A stretch of DNA of 64,000 nucleotides from Paenarthrobacter histidinolovorans (GTDB taxonomy: Bacteria; Actinomycetota; Actinomycetes; Actinomycetales; Micrococcaceae), in the NCBI RefSeq assembly GCF_014647595.1, contig NZ_BMPM01000004.1, positions 1-64,000 of the forward strand. The letters run 5' to 3'. Position 1 is the first letter of the stretch; each line of letters starts with the position of its first letter. The translations under genes and the position numbers were made by a program. The notes beneath the pieces are model-generated. The model was not told where the DNA came from and did not search any database. It saw nothing but the letters and a program-made list of their open reading frames with translations. This document shows, piece by piece, positions 33,206-41,914 of this stretch.

Positions 33206-34111
33206 TTACGGAATCCGAACCATGCCTTCTTGCGCCACCGTGGCAACATGCACGCCGTCACGGTTGAAGATCCTGCCCGTGGCCAAACCCCTGGCCCCCT
33301 GGGCGCTGGGAGATTCCTGCACGTACAGCATCCATTCGTCCACTTTGGCGGGCCGGTGCCACCACATGGCATGGTCCAGGCTGGCCACGCTCATGCCCGG
33401 CGTCATCCAGGAGAGCCCGTGTTTGCGGAGGATGGGTTCCAGCAGCGTGTAGTCGCTGGCATAGGCCAAGGCTGCGATGTGCAATTTGGGGTCGTCAGGA
33501 AGCGGACCCATCGTCTTCATCCACACCGCGTTCGTTGCCACATGCTCGCTCGGCGGGGAGACGTACAGTGCGGGGTCGATATGACGGACGTCGAAGGGCC
33601 GCTCGGAGGACATGTGCCGGGCCAGCGGGTGATCGAAGTGCGACAAAAGCTCCGCTGTGCTTGGCAGTGTTTCCGGATCCGGGATGCCTTCGGGCATTGT
33701 TGCCTGGTGGTCCAGGCCATTGTCCTCCACCTGGAACGAGGCGATCATCGAAAGGATCGGAACGCCATCCTGGTAGGCGTGCACGCGGCGGGCGGAGAAG
33801 GAGCGGCCGTCCCGCAACCGTTCAACACCAAAGGTGATGGGCTTGTTGGCATCGCCGGGACGCAGGAAGTAGCCGTGCATGGAGTGCGCCACCCTGTCCG
33901 GCTCGACGGTCCGCATGCCGGCCATCATTGACTGCGCCAGGACCTGGCCGCCAAAAACACGGTGCCGGGGCTGCTTTTGGGACGGGCCAAGGAAGATGTC
34001 CTCATTGGTCCGGGCTCCGTCGAAGTCACCGAGGTCCAACAGGCCAATAAGCACTTCCATGGGGTCTTCTGCGGGTGCTTCCACCTGGAGGCCAGTGTTC
34101 GTCTCAGTCAT
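33206..34111 (-). CDS. tesB: Acyl-CoA thioesterase II
   Basis: A 301-residue double-hotdog enzyme that hydrolyses medium- and long-chain acyl-CoA. N-terminal hotdog: HRVFGGQVLAQSMMAGMRTV, SMHGYFLRPGDANKPITFGV and GRSFSARRVHAYQDGVPILS. C-terminal hotdog: AYASDYTLLEPILRKHGLSW, SLDHAMWWHRPAKVDEWMLY and GLATGRIFNRDGVHVATVAQ; the catalytic Asp-Thr-Gln set is present as Asp in SLDHAMW, Thr in SDYTLLEP and Gln in VAQEG. The gene has a well-formed promoter (TTGAGA-17-TAAAGT) with the -10 box six bases before the ATG and no ribosome binding site, so it is a strong leaderless candidate. Confidence 0.95.
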   Translation of the reverse strand: MTETNTGLQVEAPAEDPMEVLIGLLDLGDFDGARTNEDIFLGPSQKQPRHRVFGGQVLAQSMMAGMRTVEPDRVAHSMHGYFLRPGDANKPITFGVERLRDGRSFSARRVHAYQDGVPILSMIASFQVEDNGLDHQATMPEGIPDPETLPSTAELLSHFDHPLARHMSSERPFDVRHIDPALYVSPPSEHVATNAVWMKTMGPLPDDPKLHIAALAYASDYTLLEPILRKHGLSWMTPGMSVASLDHAMWWHRPAKVDEWMLYVQESPSAQGARGLATGRIFNRDGVHVATVAQEGMVRIP

Positions 34112-34117
34112 GGTTCG

Positions 34118-34146
34118 ACTTTAGACGCCACCCCGACCCCTCTCAA
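34118..34146 (-). promoter_or_regulatory. tesB promoter
   Basis: On the minus strand TTGAGA (complement of 34141-34146) and TAAAGT (complement of 34118-34123) are separated by exactly 17 bases, and the ATG begins six bases after the -10 box. Transcription would start at the A of the start codon. Confidence 0.75.
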
Positions 34147-34174
34147 CCGGAGACATGCCGGTAGAGTCGATCAT

Positions 34175-34852
34175 GTGACAGACGTTTTGACCCAGTCCTT
34201 CCGCTTCGCCGATCCCCGCGACCTCGCCGACTTGCGGACCTTCGCCACCCGTGCAAAAAGCATCGACGACGGCGCCATCCGGCTTCAGGCGGCAGGCAGC
34301 GTCCTGGCCGCCTACGTGTGTGTCCTGCGGCCCCGCATCCTGGGTGAATCCACGCCGACGATCCTGGGTTTGCGGACCATGGCCCTGGCTGAGCCGGCCC
34401 ATGCGGATGTCACTGTAACCATTGCATCCGTCATGGACCGGTTGGCCCGCTCGGGTGCCGATGATGTGGAACTGCCCATCCCGCCGTCGACCGTTACGGA
34501 GTCATGGGCCGGCGTTGGCGCGCCGCGCAGCGGCTGGGAGGCACAGGGGACAATCTCCGACGCCGACCTCAGGTCAGCTGCGGAAGCAGGCATCGCGGAG
34601 GTGGCTGGCGTCATTCCCACTGCGGCTGGTTCTGCGGTGGTCAATAGTGCAAGGGCTGCTGTCTGGGGCCGTGGGCTTCCCGACCGCGGCGGGTTGCCTG
34701 CGGGGTCCGCGTTTGCGGCTTTCGCCCTGGGGTTCCTGGGCGACGGCGACCAGCAGGTCTTCAGGAATGGCCGGTGGTACCGGCTCAGCGGCCCCCGCGG
34801 CCATGTGCTGGTGCGCACAGGCGCGGGGCTCGGCCTCGGTTTCCCAGGCTAG
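34175..34852 (+). CDS. Hypothetical actinobacterial protein
   Basis: A 225-residue protein of unknown function. Start GTG 34175 is chosen because TAGAGT ends seven bases before it and no ribosome binding site is present. The sequence is soluble, Ala/Val/Gly-rich: RFADPRDLADLRTFATRAKS, IRLQAAGSVLAAYVCVLRPR, then LGLRTMALAEPAHADVTVTI, and a C-terminal GRWYRLSGPRGHVLVRTG. The pattern suggests one globular alpha/beta domain without membrane segments. It is divergent from tesB and ends tail-to-tail with the haemoglobin gene by a four-base overlap. No functional call can be supported. Confidence 0.75.
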   Translation: MTDVLTQSFRFADPRDLADLRTFATRAKSIDDGAIRLQAAGSVLAAYVCVLRPRILGESTPTILGLRTMALAEPAHADVTVTIASVMDRLARSGADDVELPIPPSTVTESWAGVGAPRSGWEAQGTISDADLRSAAEAGIAEVAGVIPTAAGSAVVNSARAAVWGRGLPDRGGLPAGSAFAAFALGFLGDGDQQVFRNGRWYRLSGPRGHVLVRTGAGLGLGFPG

Positions 34853-35331
34853 GTCCGGGGAGCTGCCGAAGGGCTGTTGACCATGGTCAGCGCGGCCCGT
34901 TCCATGTAGTCCCACAGGGTGCCCTCATGAAGCGGCGAAAGGTCCAGTGAGTCCACGGCCGTCCGCATGTGGAACAGCCACCGGTCCTTGGCTTCCGGCG
35001 TTACCTGGAAGGGCATGTGGCGCATGCGAAGACGCGGGTGGCCCCGCTCCTCGCCGTAGGTGGTCGGTCCGCCCCAGTACTGCTCCAGGAACATCAGGAA
35101 GCGGCGCTTCGCCGGCCCAAGGTCCTCTTCCGGGTACATGGGGCGCAGGAGCGGATCAGCTCCTACACCGTCGTAGAACACGTCGATGAGCTTCACGAAC
35201 GTTTCATGGCCACCGACGGCAGCGTAGAAGCTGTCCGTGTACGCAGGCTGGCTGAACGGGTCGTTTTGCATCAGCTGGCGTCGAGGACCCGACTGCGGTG
35301 ACTGGGGTTCTCCGCCTGCAGTGTTACTCAT
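34849..35331 (-). CDS. Truncated haemoglobin, group II (GlbO-like)
   Basis: A 160-residue haem protein with a 30-residue polar N-terminal extension. Haem-pocket residues of group II globins are visible: Phe and Tyr in KLIDVFYDGVGADPLL (Tyr B10), the turn YPEEDLGPAKRRFLMFLEQYW, the proximal His in RHMPFQVTPEAKDRW, and the G8 Trp in DRWLFHM. Group II proteins bind oxygen tightly and are linked to respiration or NO/peroxide protection. ATG 35331 lies inside the end of the upstream mscS gene (eight-base overlap), with GAGGAG upstream, so expression is coupled to the channel. GlbO in M. tuberculosis (Rv2470) is in the same general neighbourhood. Confidence 0.93.
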   Translation of the reverse strand: MSNTAGGEPQSPQSGPRRQLMQNDPFSQPAYTDSFYAAVGGHETFVKLIDVFYDGVGADPLLRPMYPEEDLGPAKRRFLMFLEQYWGGPTTYGEERGHPRLRMRHMPFQVTPEAKDRWLFHMRTAVDSLDLSPLHEGTLWDYMERAALTMVNSPSAAPRT

Positions 35332-36022
35332 TGGACTTCTCCTCGGCTTTGGCGACGCGTGGCGCGCCAGCTGTGACTGGCGCTGCTGAGGCGCCGGGTT
35401 CGTTGCTGGCATCGGGTGATTCCAGCGGCACATAGTCCCCCTGGGAACGGTTCCCAACCCTCAGGATTTCACCGTTCCGCAGGTACCAGATGGCTCCATC
35501 TTCCGCGCGGACGCGGGTGATCCTCAGCCCTACCGACTCAACGGTACCAACCACTTCGCTGGTGACGATCACGTCGCCGATACCGTACTGGTCCTCGATG
35601 GTGATGAAGATGCCGGCGAGGAAGTCGCGGATCAGCTGTTGGGCGCCGAAACCGATGGCGACACCCAGGATACCCACGCTGGTCAGCAGGGGCGCGACGT
35701 CCACGTTCATGAACTTGAGGACGTAAATGATGACTATCACCACCACTACGACGCTTACCAGGCTGGTGAGCAGCGAGCCGATGGTCTCGGCGCGCTGGGA
35801 ACGGCGTTCGTGGTCCAGCGCGCGGATGGCGGGCTGTACCCATTTGAAGTGCGGCTTCTTGAAGAAGGAACTGCCGGCAGATACACGCCGTGTGATGCGC
35901 AGGATGATGAAGCGCGCCACGATCCACACCAGCAGGCCGATGCCTACGGTGATGAGGATTGAAACGAGGTCGATCTTTTCGGGTTCGATGTTGATGGCTT
36001 CCGCAAGGGGGATAAAGGTCAA
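35324..36022 (-). CDS. MscS-family mechanosensitive channel
   Basis: A 232-residue small-conductance channel subunit that would release solutes at hypo-osmotic shock. It has about three membrane helices: LVSILITVGIGLLVWIVARF, then SVVVVVIVIIYVLKF, and the pore helix DVAPLLTSVGILGVAIGFGA leading into QQLIRDFLAGIFITIEDQYG. The beta domain (VVGTVESVGLRITRVRAEDG) is present, but the usual C-terminal alpha/beta vestibule is replaced by a disordered Pro/Ala/Glu tail, making the protein compact. AAGGAGT precedes the ATG. It is translationally coupled to the haemoglobin gene. Confidence 0.92.
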   Translation of the reverse strand: MTFIPLAEAINIEPEKIDLVSILITVGIGLLVWIVARFIILRITRRVSAGSSFFKKPHFKWVQPAIRALDHERRSQRAETIGSLLTSLVSVVVVVIVIIYVLKFMNVDVAPLLTSVGILGVAIGFGAQQLIRDFLAGIFITIEDQYGIGDVIVTSEVVGTVESVGLRITRVRAEDGAIWYLRNGEILRVGNRSQGDYVPLESPDASNEPGASAAPVTAGAPRVAKAEEKSNE

Positions 36023-36109
36023 AGTGGAATAACTCCTTGTGGTCGGCCCGTGTTCGCCGGGCGCGGAACACTCTGTCCACGTTTAACCCTAGCGCCGTAG
36101 CGTGTCGGT

Positions 36110-37108
36110 ATGCGCATCCTGGTCCTGGGCGGCACCGCCTTCCTGTCAGCAGAAATCGCCCGTCAGGCCGTTGCCGCCGGGCATGACGTCACCTGTTTTG
36201 CCCGGGGTACTTCGGCAAACCCGCCCGACGGCGCCACGTGGGTGAGGGGTGAGCGCACCTTGGGTGCCGCAGCATATGCGCAGGTGGCCCATGGTTGGGA
36301 TGCGGTGGTGGACGTTTCCAGGGATCCGGTCCAGGCGCGCGATGCGTTGGAAGCGCTGGGAGCTGTCACGGAGCACTGGACGTTCGTCTCCAGTTGTTCG
36401 GTGTATGCGGACCACTCATTACCTGGCGCGGACGAAAGCGCGGCTCTGCTGGAGTCACTGCCGGAGGGGCAGGCGGGCAGCCCGGAAACGTACGGAGAGT
36501 CCAAGTCAGCGATCGAGCACATGACGCTGGGCCTGGTGGGGGAGAAGGCACATATCGTCCGGTCAGGACTCATCGGCGGCCCAGGGGACGGTACGGACAG
36601 GTACGGTTACTGGCCGGCCAGGTTCGCGGCAAACACCGGCACGGTGCTGGTACCGGACATTCCTGCGGCTGCCACGCAGATCATTGACGTCCGTGATCTG
36701 GCCTCATGGATCCTGCGGTCCGCTGAACGCAGGCTGGTTGGAACGTACAACGCCTTGGGTGACGTGGTTCGCTTCGGGGACTACATCACGGAGTCCCGGC
36801 GGATAGCCGGGGCCCTGGAGGACGAAGTCGTCCTTCCTTCCGAAGATTGGCTCGTGGCGCAGGGCGTGGACTACTGGGCAGGACCGGACTCACTGCCCCT
36901 GTGGCTTCCTCCGGGACACGACGGCTTCCAGGCCCGCTCCAACCGCGCGGCACGGGACGCCGGCATGACCCTGCGTCCCTGGCAGGAGACCCTGTCAGCC
37001 ACGCTTGAAGATGAGAGGATGCGGGGACTGGACAGGGAGCGCAAGGCAGGTCTCAGCCGCGGGACTGAACAAAGGCTCGTGGCACTTTGGCGGGAGATGC
37101 AGCGTTAG
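36110..37108 (+). CDS. NAD-dependent epimerase/dehydratase family protein
   Basis: A 332-residue extended SDR. The cofactor site is RILVLGGTAFLSAEIARQAV at the N-terminus; FVSSCSVYADHSLPGADES carries the Ser/Tyr region and YGESKSAIEHM provides the Tyr-x3-Lys catalytic pair. IIDVRDLASWILRSAERRLV is the conserved 'DVRDLA' strand. The substrate, probably a nucleotide sugar or small carbonyl, is not indicated; similar actinobacterial proteins are annotated only as reductases. ATG 36110 has TAGCGT six bases upstream and no ribosome binding site, so it looks leaderless. It overlaps the convergent OsmC gene by four bases. Confidence 0.87.
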   Translation: MRILVLGGTAFLSAEIARQAVAAGHDVTCFARGTSANPPDGATWVRGERTLGAAAYAQVAHGWDAVVDVSRDPVQARDALEALGAVTEHWTFVSSCSVYADHSLPGADESAALLESLPEGQAGSPETYGESKSAIEHMTLGLVGEKAHIVRSGLIGGPGDGTDRYGYWPARFAANTGTVLVPDIPAAATQIIDVRDLASWILRSAERRLVGTYNALGDVVRFGDYITESRRIAGALEDEVVLPSEDWLVAQGVDYWAGPDSLPLWLPPGHDGFQARSNRAARDAGMTLRPWQETLSATLEDERMRGLDRERKAGLSRGTEQRLVALWREMQR

Positions 37109-37584
37109 GCTGCAGTCGTCGTCGTGGTCGGTTCATGGAGGACCGGGAAGTTGACGCTGCGGGCGATGAAGCAGACCTGGTTTGCCTCATGGTGGAGCTG
37201 CGGCATCAAAGCAGCATGCGCGGGGTCCACGATGGTGACATGCGGCCTGAGCGTCACCTTCTCGAATTGCCCGCTGCCGTCACGGTTGAGTTTCATGAGC
37301 CCTTCGGCGTTGTCCTCGTAGCCGGTAACCACCACTCCGTGTTTGACGGCCACGTGCAGGAAGGACAGCATGTGGCATTGCGAGAGGGCGGCAAGCAGCA
37401 ATTGTTCCGGGTTGTAGCGCGTCCGGTCGCCGTGGAACGTGGGATCGGCCGATCCCTTCAACGTGGGAAGTCCATTGATCAAGACGTCGTGGTCCCGCGA
37501 ATACGAGCGGTAGCCCGCCGTGCCCTCTCCGAGGTTTCCGGTCCAGCGCACCGTCAGTGCGTAATGGTGTTCGTTCAGGCCCAT
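37105..37584 (-). CDS. OsmC-family peroxiredoxin
   Basis: A 159-residue OsmC/Ohr-fold protein that reduces organic hydroperoxides. The active site is seen as Arg in FHGDRTRYNPEQLLLAALSQ with the peroxidatic Cys in SQCHMLSFLHVA, and the second Cys in EANQVCFIARSVNFPV. The arrangement (YNPEQLLLAALSQCHM) is closer to the YhfA/OsmC-like branch than to Ohr. The ATG has TAGACT exactly six bases upstream and no ribosome binding site. The C-terminus is a run of five Thr. It is monocistronic and may add to the peroxide defence suggested by ahpE, msrA and yaaA in this window. Confidence 0.92.
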   Translation of the reverse strand: MGLNEHHYALTVRWTGNLGEGTAGYRSYSRDHDVLINGLPTLKGSADPTFHGDRTRYNPEQLLLAALSQCHMLSFLHVAVKHGVVVTGYEDNAEGLMKLNRDGSGQFEKVTLRPHVTIVDPAHAALMPQLHHEANQVCFIARSVNFPVLHEPTTTTTAA

Positions 37585-37642
37585 GCGGACAGTCTAGTCA
37601 GGCGCAACCGACCAACCGCATGGGCCCCACCACGATCCCGTC

Positions 37643-40204
37643 CTAGACGTCGGCTGCCCTCGCGCGGAGAGCACGGGCCACGCCGTCACGGTTTTCCAGC
37701 ATCATGCGGCGCAGGGCTGCGCTTTCTTCGGGAAGTCCGGCCAGGAACGCATCGGTCCGGTTCACCGTGGCCTGCGTGGTGAGCTGGGCCGGGTAAAGCC
37801 CCACTACGATCTGCTGGGCCAGGGCGTGGGTGCGTTCCTTCACGATCCCGGGTACGGCCTGGAAGTACTTCTCCGCGTAGGGTTCCAGCAGGGAAGTGTC
37901 CGGGACGCGCATGAAGCCGGCCACCGCCGAGGACTGGAGGGCGTTGGAGAGTTCTCCCTTGACCACGATCGACTCCCACGCTGCTGCCTTGGCTTCCGGG
38001 GTCGGGATGGCTGCCTTGGCCTGCGCGGCAGCGTTCTGGCCGTTGGAGGTGTTGTCGCGGGCGAGTTCTTCGTCGATGCGTTCCTGGCCTTGGAGTCCGC
38101 CGGCCACCAGCGCGGTCAGGAGTTCCCAGCGCATGTCCTGGTCCACGGTGAGCCCTTCGAGGGTTTCTGTCCCGTCCAGGAGGGCTTGTATGCGGTCCAG
38201 TTGGCCACCGCTGCGTGCCAGCTGCGCGAAGGACTTGGCGAATTGCAGCTGGGCGTCGGAACCGGCTTCCACGCTGGAAGCGAGCTCCCAGAGCCTGTCC
38301 GCGGCTGCGATGGTGGTCCCGGCTTTATGCTCTGGGGCGACGTAGAAGGTCAGGGTGGTGGCGAGCTGGCGGAGCTGGACCAGGATGACCGAAGAGTCGG
38401 TCTCGTGGGCAATGTTGCCCAGGATCAGGTCCACATAGCCACGGGCCGGAGTTTCACCGTCGCGGGCTGCATCCCAGGCTGAGCCCCACACCAGGGTGCG
38501 GGGCAGGCTGGCAGCGAAGTCCTTCAGGTGTGCCTTGGCGGTGGCGAGGGAGTGCTGGTCGAGGCGCACCTTTGCGTAGGCGAGGTCGTCGTCGTTGAGC
38601 AGGATAAGGTCCGGGCGTGCTTTGCCCACCAGTGCGGGTACTTCGGTGCGGGGGCCGTCGACGTCGAGTTCCTCGCGGTGGGTGCGTTCCAGCTTGCCGT
38701 CACCGGAGAGCGAGTAGAAGCCGACGGCGAGGCGGTGCGGACGGAGGGTGGGTTGGACGTCGATGGCAGTCTGCAGGATCGAGAAAGCGGTGATGGTGCC
38801 TTCGGCGTCAACGGCCACCTCGGGTGCGAGGGTGTTCACGCCGGCGGTTTCGAGCCAGAGCTTGCCCCACTGGTCAAGGTCTCGGCCCGAGGCGGCTTCG
38901 AGTTCCACCATGAGGTCTGCGAGTTCGGTGTTTTTCCAGGCGTGCTTGGCGAAGTAGGTGCGGACACCGGCCATGAACTGTTCCGGACCGACCCAGGCCA
39001 CCAACTGCCGGAGAACCGAGGCGCCCTTGGCATAGGTGATGCCGTCAAAGTTGACCTCGACGTCTTCGAGATTGTTGATTTCGGCGAAGATCGGGTGCGT
39101 GGTGGGCAGCTGGTCCTGCTTGTAGGCCCAGGATTTCTCCACCGAGGCGAACGTGGTCCAGGCGCGGTCAAATTCGGTGTTCTCCACTGCCGCCAGGTGC
39201 GACATGTATTCGGCAAAGGACTCGTTGAGCCAGAGGTCGTTCCACCAGCGCATGGTCACCAGGTCCCCGAACCACATGTGCGCCAGTTCGTGCAGGACTG
39301 TGATGGCCCGGCGTTCGATCTGGGCGCCGGTGACCTTCCCACGGAACACGTAGCCTTCCAGGATGGTCACTGCACCCGCGTTTTCCATGGCGCCGGCGTT
39401 GAACTCCGGGACGAACAGCTGGTCGTACTTCCCGAACGGGTAGGGGCAGCCGAACTGGGCCTCGAAGAATTCAAAACCTTGGCGCGTAAGTTCAAAGATG
39501 TTCTCGGCGTCCAGGTACTGCATCAGCGATTTGCGGGCGAACACTCCCAGCGGAATGACCCGGCCGTCGGAGCTGGTGACTTCGGAACGGACCGACTGGT
39601 ACGGCCCCGCAATCAGGGCAGTGACGTAGGAGGAGAGCCGGGGTGTCGGCGCGAATTTCCATACGGAGCGTGCACCGCCGTCGTCCGCGGCCGGTGCCTC
39701 AACGGGTACCGGAGTGGGGGAGTTGGACACGACGTCCCAGTGCGACGGCGCCGTGACTGTGAACGTGAAGCTGGCCTTCAGGTCGGGCTGCTCGAAGACG
39801 GCGAACATGCGCCGGGAGTCCGGAACTTCGAACTGCGTGTAGAGGTACGCTTCCCCGTCCACGGGATCCACGAAGCGGTGAAGTCCTTCGCCCGTGTTCA
39901 TGTAGGGAGCATCTGCCACGATGGTCAGTTCATTCTCGGCCGCAAGCCCCGGAAGCTGGATGCGGACGCCGTCGGAGACCTCTGCAGGGTCCAGGTCGGT
40001 GCCGTTCAACGTCACGCTGTGGACTGTGTGCGTGATGGCATCGATGAACGTCGACGATCCTGCCACGGCAGAGAACTTGACAACGGTGCTGGATCCGAAG
40101 ACCTCCGGGCCCCTGGTCAGATCCAGGGTGACGTCGTAGGAGTCGACAGTGAGCAGTTCGGCGCGGTTCGCGGCTTCATCGCGCGTGAGGTTCAGGCCTG
40201 GCAA
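37643..40204 (-). CDS. pepN: Aminopeptidase N (M1 metallopeptidase)
   Basis: An 853-residue zinc aminopeptidase that removes N-terminal residues from peptides in the cytosol. The start is TTG 40204, supported by GGAGG six bases upstream. Domains: N-terminal beta saddle (about 1-190), catalytic thermolysin-like domain with GAMENAGAVT exopeptidase motif and the zinc site VLHELAHMWFGD ... LNESFAEYMS, then a C-terminal helical ERAP1-like domain from about residue 520. The Tyr that stabilises the transition state is expected in GITYAKGASVLRQL. The length is that of actinobacterial PepN (Rv2467). It is transcribed alone. Confidence 0.97.
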   Translation of the reverse strand: MPGLNLTRDEAANRAELLTVDSYDVTLDLTRGPEVFGSSTVVKFSAVAGSSTFIDAITHTVHSVTLNGTDLDPAEVSDGVRIQLPGLAAENELTIVADAPYMNTGEGLHRFVDPVDGEAYLYTQFEVPDSRRMFAVFEQPDLKASFTFTVTAPSHWDVVSNSPTPVPVEAPAADDGGARSVWKFAPTPRLSSYVTALIAGPYQSVRSEVTSSDGRVIPLGVFARKSLMQYLDAENIFELTRQGFEFFEAQFGCPYPFGKYDQLFVPEFNAGAMENAGAVTILEGYVFRGKVTGAQIERRAITVLHELAHMWFGDLVTMRWWNDLWLNESFAEYMSHLAAVENTEFDRAWTTFASVEKSWAYKQDQLPTTHPIFAEINNLEDVEVNFDGITYAKGASVLRQLVAWVGPEQFMAGVRTYFAKHAWKNTELADLMVELEAASGRDLDQWGKLWLETAGVNTLAPEVAVDAEGTITAFSILQTAIDVQPTLRPHRLAVGFYSLSGDGKLERTHREELDVDGPRTEVPALVGKARPDLILLNDDDLAYAKVRLDQHSLATAKAHLKDFAASLPRTLVWGSAWDAARDGETPARGYVDLILGNIAHETDSSVILVQLRQLATTLTFYVAPEHKAGTTIAAADRLWELASSVEAGSDAQLQFAKSFAQLARSGGQLDRIQALLDGTETLEGLTVDQDMRWELLTALVAGGLQGQERIDEELARDNTSNGQNAAAQAKAAIPTPEAKAAAWESIVVKGELSNALQSSAVAGFMRVPDTSLLEPYAEKYFQAVPGIVKERTHALAQQIVVGLYPAQLTTQATVNRTDAFLAGLPEESAALRRMMLENRDGVARALRARAADV

Positions 40205-40333
40205 GTGGTGCCTCCGGAGATCGGGATGACCGGCCGGTTCGCCGGCCGCTGGTATGAAGTTATTCTTTCACTCCGGCGGCGGAAGGCAAGGAGTGGACAC
40301 CACAGTGTCGCTCCCACGGAGTAGCGTTGGATT

Positions 40334-41338
40334 ATGGGAACGATCCGGGAAAACCTCGACGTCCGCGCCTTAAGGTTCGCGGTGGCCTTTCCTCTGCTGC
40401 TCGCCATCGGCTTCGTGGTGTGCGCCCAAATGCTCCGCAATGATCTCCCCAACCCCGTTGCTGTTATGTGGAGTGCCGACGGCGGCACGTCTTTCGCGCC
40501 GTTCGGCGCCTATGTGGCAGGCGGCGCAGCGCTCATCACCTTGTGCGGTTGGGCAGTGTTCCTGCAGGCTGTGCCCATCTCCCGGCCCGTGATCATGCGG
40601 CGCGTCATGATGGGCATCGGCCTGATGGTCAGCTTGTTCATCACCACAGTCCTGGCGGCCGGCCTGGTGGGCCAAAGCGGGGCTGCCGACGCACGTGAGT
40701 CCCATGTGGATCCGATCGTGCTGGCCATGGGCAGCGGAGCCGCGTTGGCCCTGGGAGTGGTCATGATGTTCGCGTTCAAGCCGGATCCCCGGTGGACGCG
40801 GGAAGATGACGTGGCACTCCAGGAAGAACTCCGCCTCCTCGAGGATCCGGACCTGGCCCACGACACCCTCCGGATGTGGGTACACGCCCGCAGCTCGGTG
40901 TTCGTCATGATCCTCGTGTCGGCAGTGTTCCCGGCTGCTCTGATCGCGGTCGCAGTGCCCTGGCTCGGGGCCTTGGTGGCTGCGGCAGCGCTGGTCGGCG
41001 CTTGCTTCCTGTTTGCCAGGGTTCGTGCAGACAGAGGAGGGCTGCAGGTCTTCGCAGGAGGCATCGTGCGGGTCCTGACGGTTCCCGCCGTCGAGATCGC
41101 TGCGGCTGCTGCCGCGGAGGTCAAGGCCGCCGACTACGGCGGGTGGGGCTGGCGGCATCATGACGACGCCACCGCCATGCTGGTGGGAAGCGGCCCTGCC
41201 GTAGTGGTAAAGAAACTTAATGGTGGCCGCGTCGCCTTGAGCGCAGGCACGCATGCCTCAGCCGACAAACTTGCCGGAATCCTCAACAGGGCTGCCCATC
41301 GGGCCCACGATGACGGGCAGGCCCAACAACCCCGGTAG
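40334..41338 (+). CDS. Membrane protein with DUF1648-like N-terminus
   Basis: A 334-residue integral membrane protein of unknown function. Helix 1 (FAVAFPLLLAIGFVVCAQML) is followed by PNPVAVMWSADGGTSFAPFG, the pattern of DUF1648 proteins, then further helices at about residues 60-85, 95-120, 135-155, 195-215 and 220-240. The last 100 residues form a soluble domain with ADRGGLQVFAGGIVRVLTVP and GWGWRHHDDATAMLVGSGPA, reminiscent of PH-like domains in bacterial membrane proteins. TAGCGT lies six bases before the ATG; no ribosome binding site. It precedes rpiB in the same direction but with a 93-base gap. Confidence 0.8.
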   Translation: MGTIRENLDVRALRFAVAFPLLLAIGFVVCAQMLRNDLPNPVAVMWSADGGTSFAPFGAYVAGGAALITLCGWAVFLQAVPISRPVIMRRVMMGIGLMVSLFITTVLAAGLVGQSGAADARESHVDPIVLAMGSGAALALGVVMMFAFKPDPRWTREDDVALQEELRLLEDPDLAHDTLRMWVHARSSVFVMILVSAVFPAALIAVAVPWLGALVAAAALVGACFLFARVRADRGGLQVFAGGIVRVLTVPAVEIAAAAAAEVKAADYGGWGWRHHDDATAMLVGSGPAVVVKKLNGGRVALSAGTHASADKLAGILNRAAHRAHDDGQAQQPR

Positions 41339-41431
41339 CGGTAACCTTGGTAGCGCATCCCTCAACGCCGCGCCCTGTGCTGTGCCGCTGCCCAGTGCCG
41401 AACCGGCGCGCCAGAAAAGAATGGACTTCCC

Positions 41432-41914
41432 GTGACTACACCCCGCGTCCACATTGCTACGGACCACGCTGGAATGGAACTGAGTGCCTACTTGGTCAAC
41501 CACCTCACTGCGAAGGGCTACGAAGTGGTGGACCACGGACCCAAGGAATACGACGCACTGGATGACTACCCGTCGTTCTGCATCAACGCCGCCCTTGCAG
41601 TTGTCGCTGACCAGGAGGCCGGCGTCCATGCGCTGGGCATCGTCCTGGGTGGTTCGGGAAACGGCGAGCAGATTGCCGCCAACAAAGTGAAGGGTGTCCG
41701 CGCCGCGTTGGCCTGGAACCTTTCCACCGCAAAGCTTGCCCGTGAACACAACGACGCCAACGTCGTAGCAGTCGGCGGCCGTCAGCACACGGTGGAAGAA
41801 GCCGCGGAGCTTATTGAAGCCTTCCTGCAGGAACCGTTCAGCAACGACGAGCGCCACGTTCGCCGCATCGGCAAGATCGCTGTGTACGAAACCACCGGCG
41901 AAATCCTCCAGTAG
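41432..41914 (+). CDS. rpiB: Ribose-5-phosphate isomerase B
   Basis: A 160-residue enzyme interconverting ribose 5-phosphate and ribulose 5-phosphate, downstream of the gnd reaction. The N-terminus VHIATDHAGMELSAYLVNHL has the phosphate-binding Asp-His; the catalytic loop is IVLGGSGNGEQIAANKVKGV, with Ser where E. coli RpiB has Cys, as in the M. tuberculosis enzyme in which a Glu serves as base (here GNGEQ). The phosphate-binding Arg/His are in VGGRQHTVEEA and NDERHVRRI. Its TAG stop overlaps the GTG of the glycosylase gene by one base. The same rpiB-nei order occurs as Rv2465c-Rv2464c. Confidence 0.96.
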   Translation: MTTPRVHIATDHAGMELSAYLVNHLTAKGYEVVDHGPKEYDALDDYPSFCINAALAVVADQEAGVHALGIVLGGSGNGEQIAANKVKGVRAALAWNLSTAKLAREHNDANVVAVGGRQHTVEEAAELIEAFLQEPFSNDERHVRRIGKIAVYETTGEILQ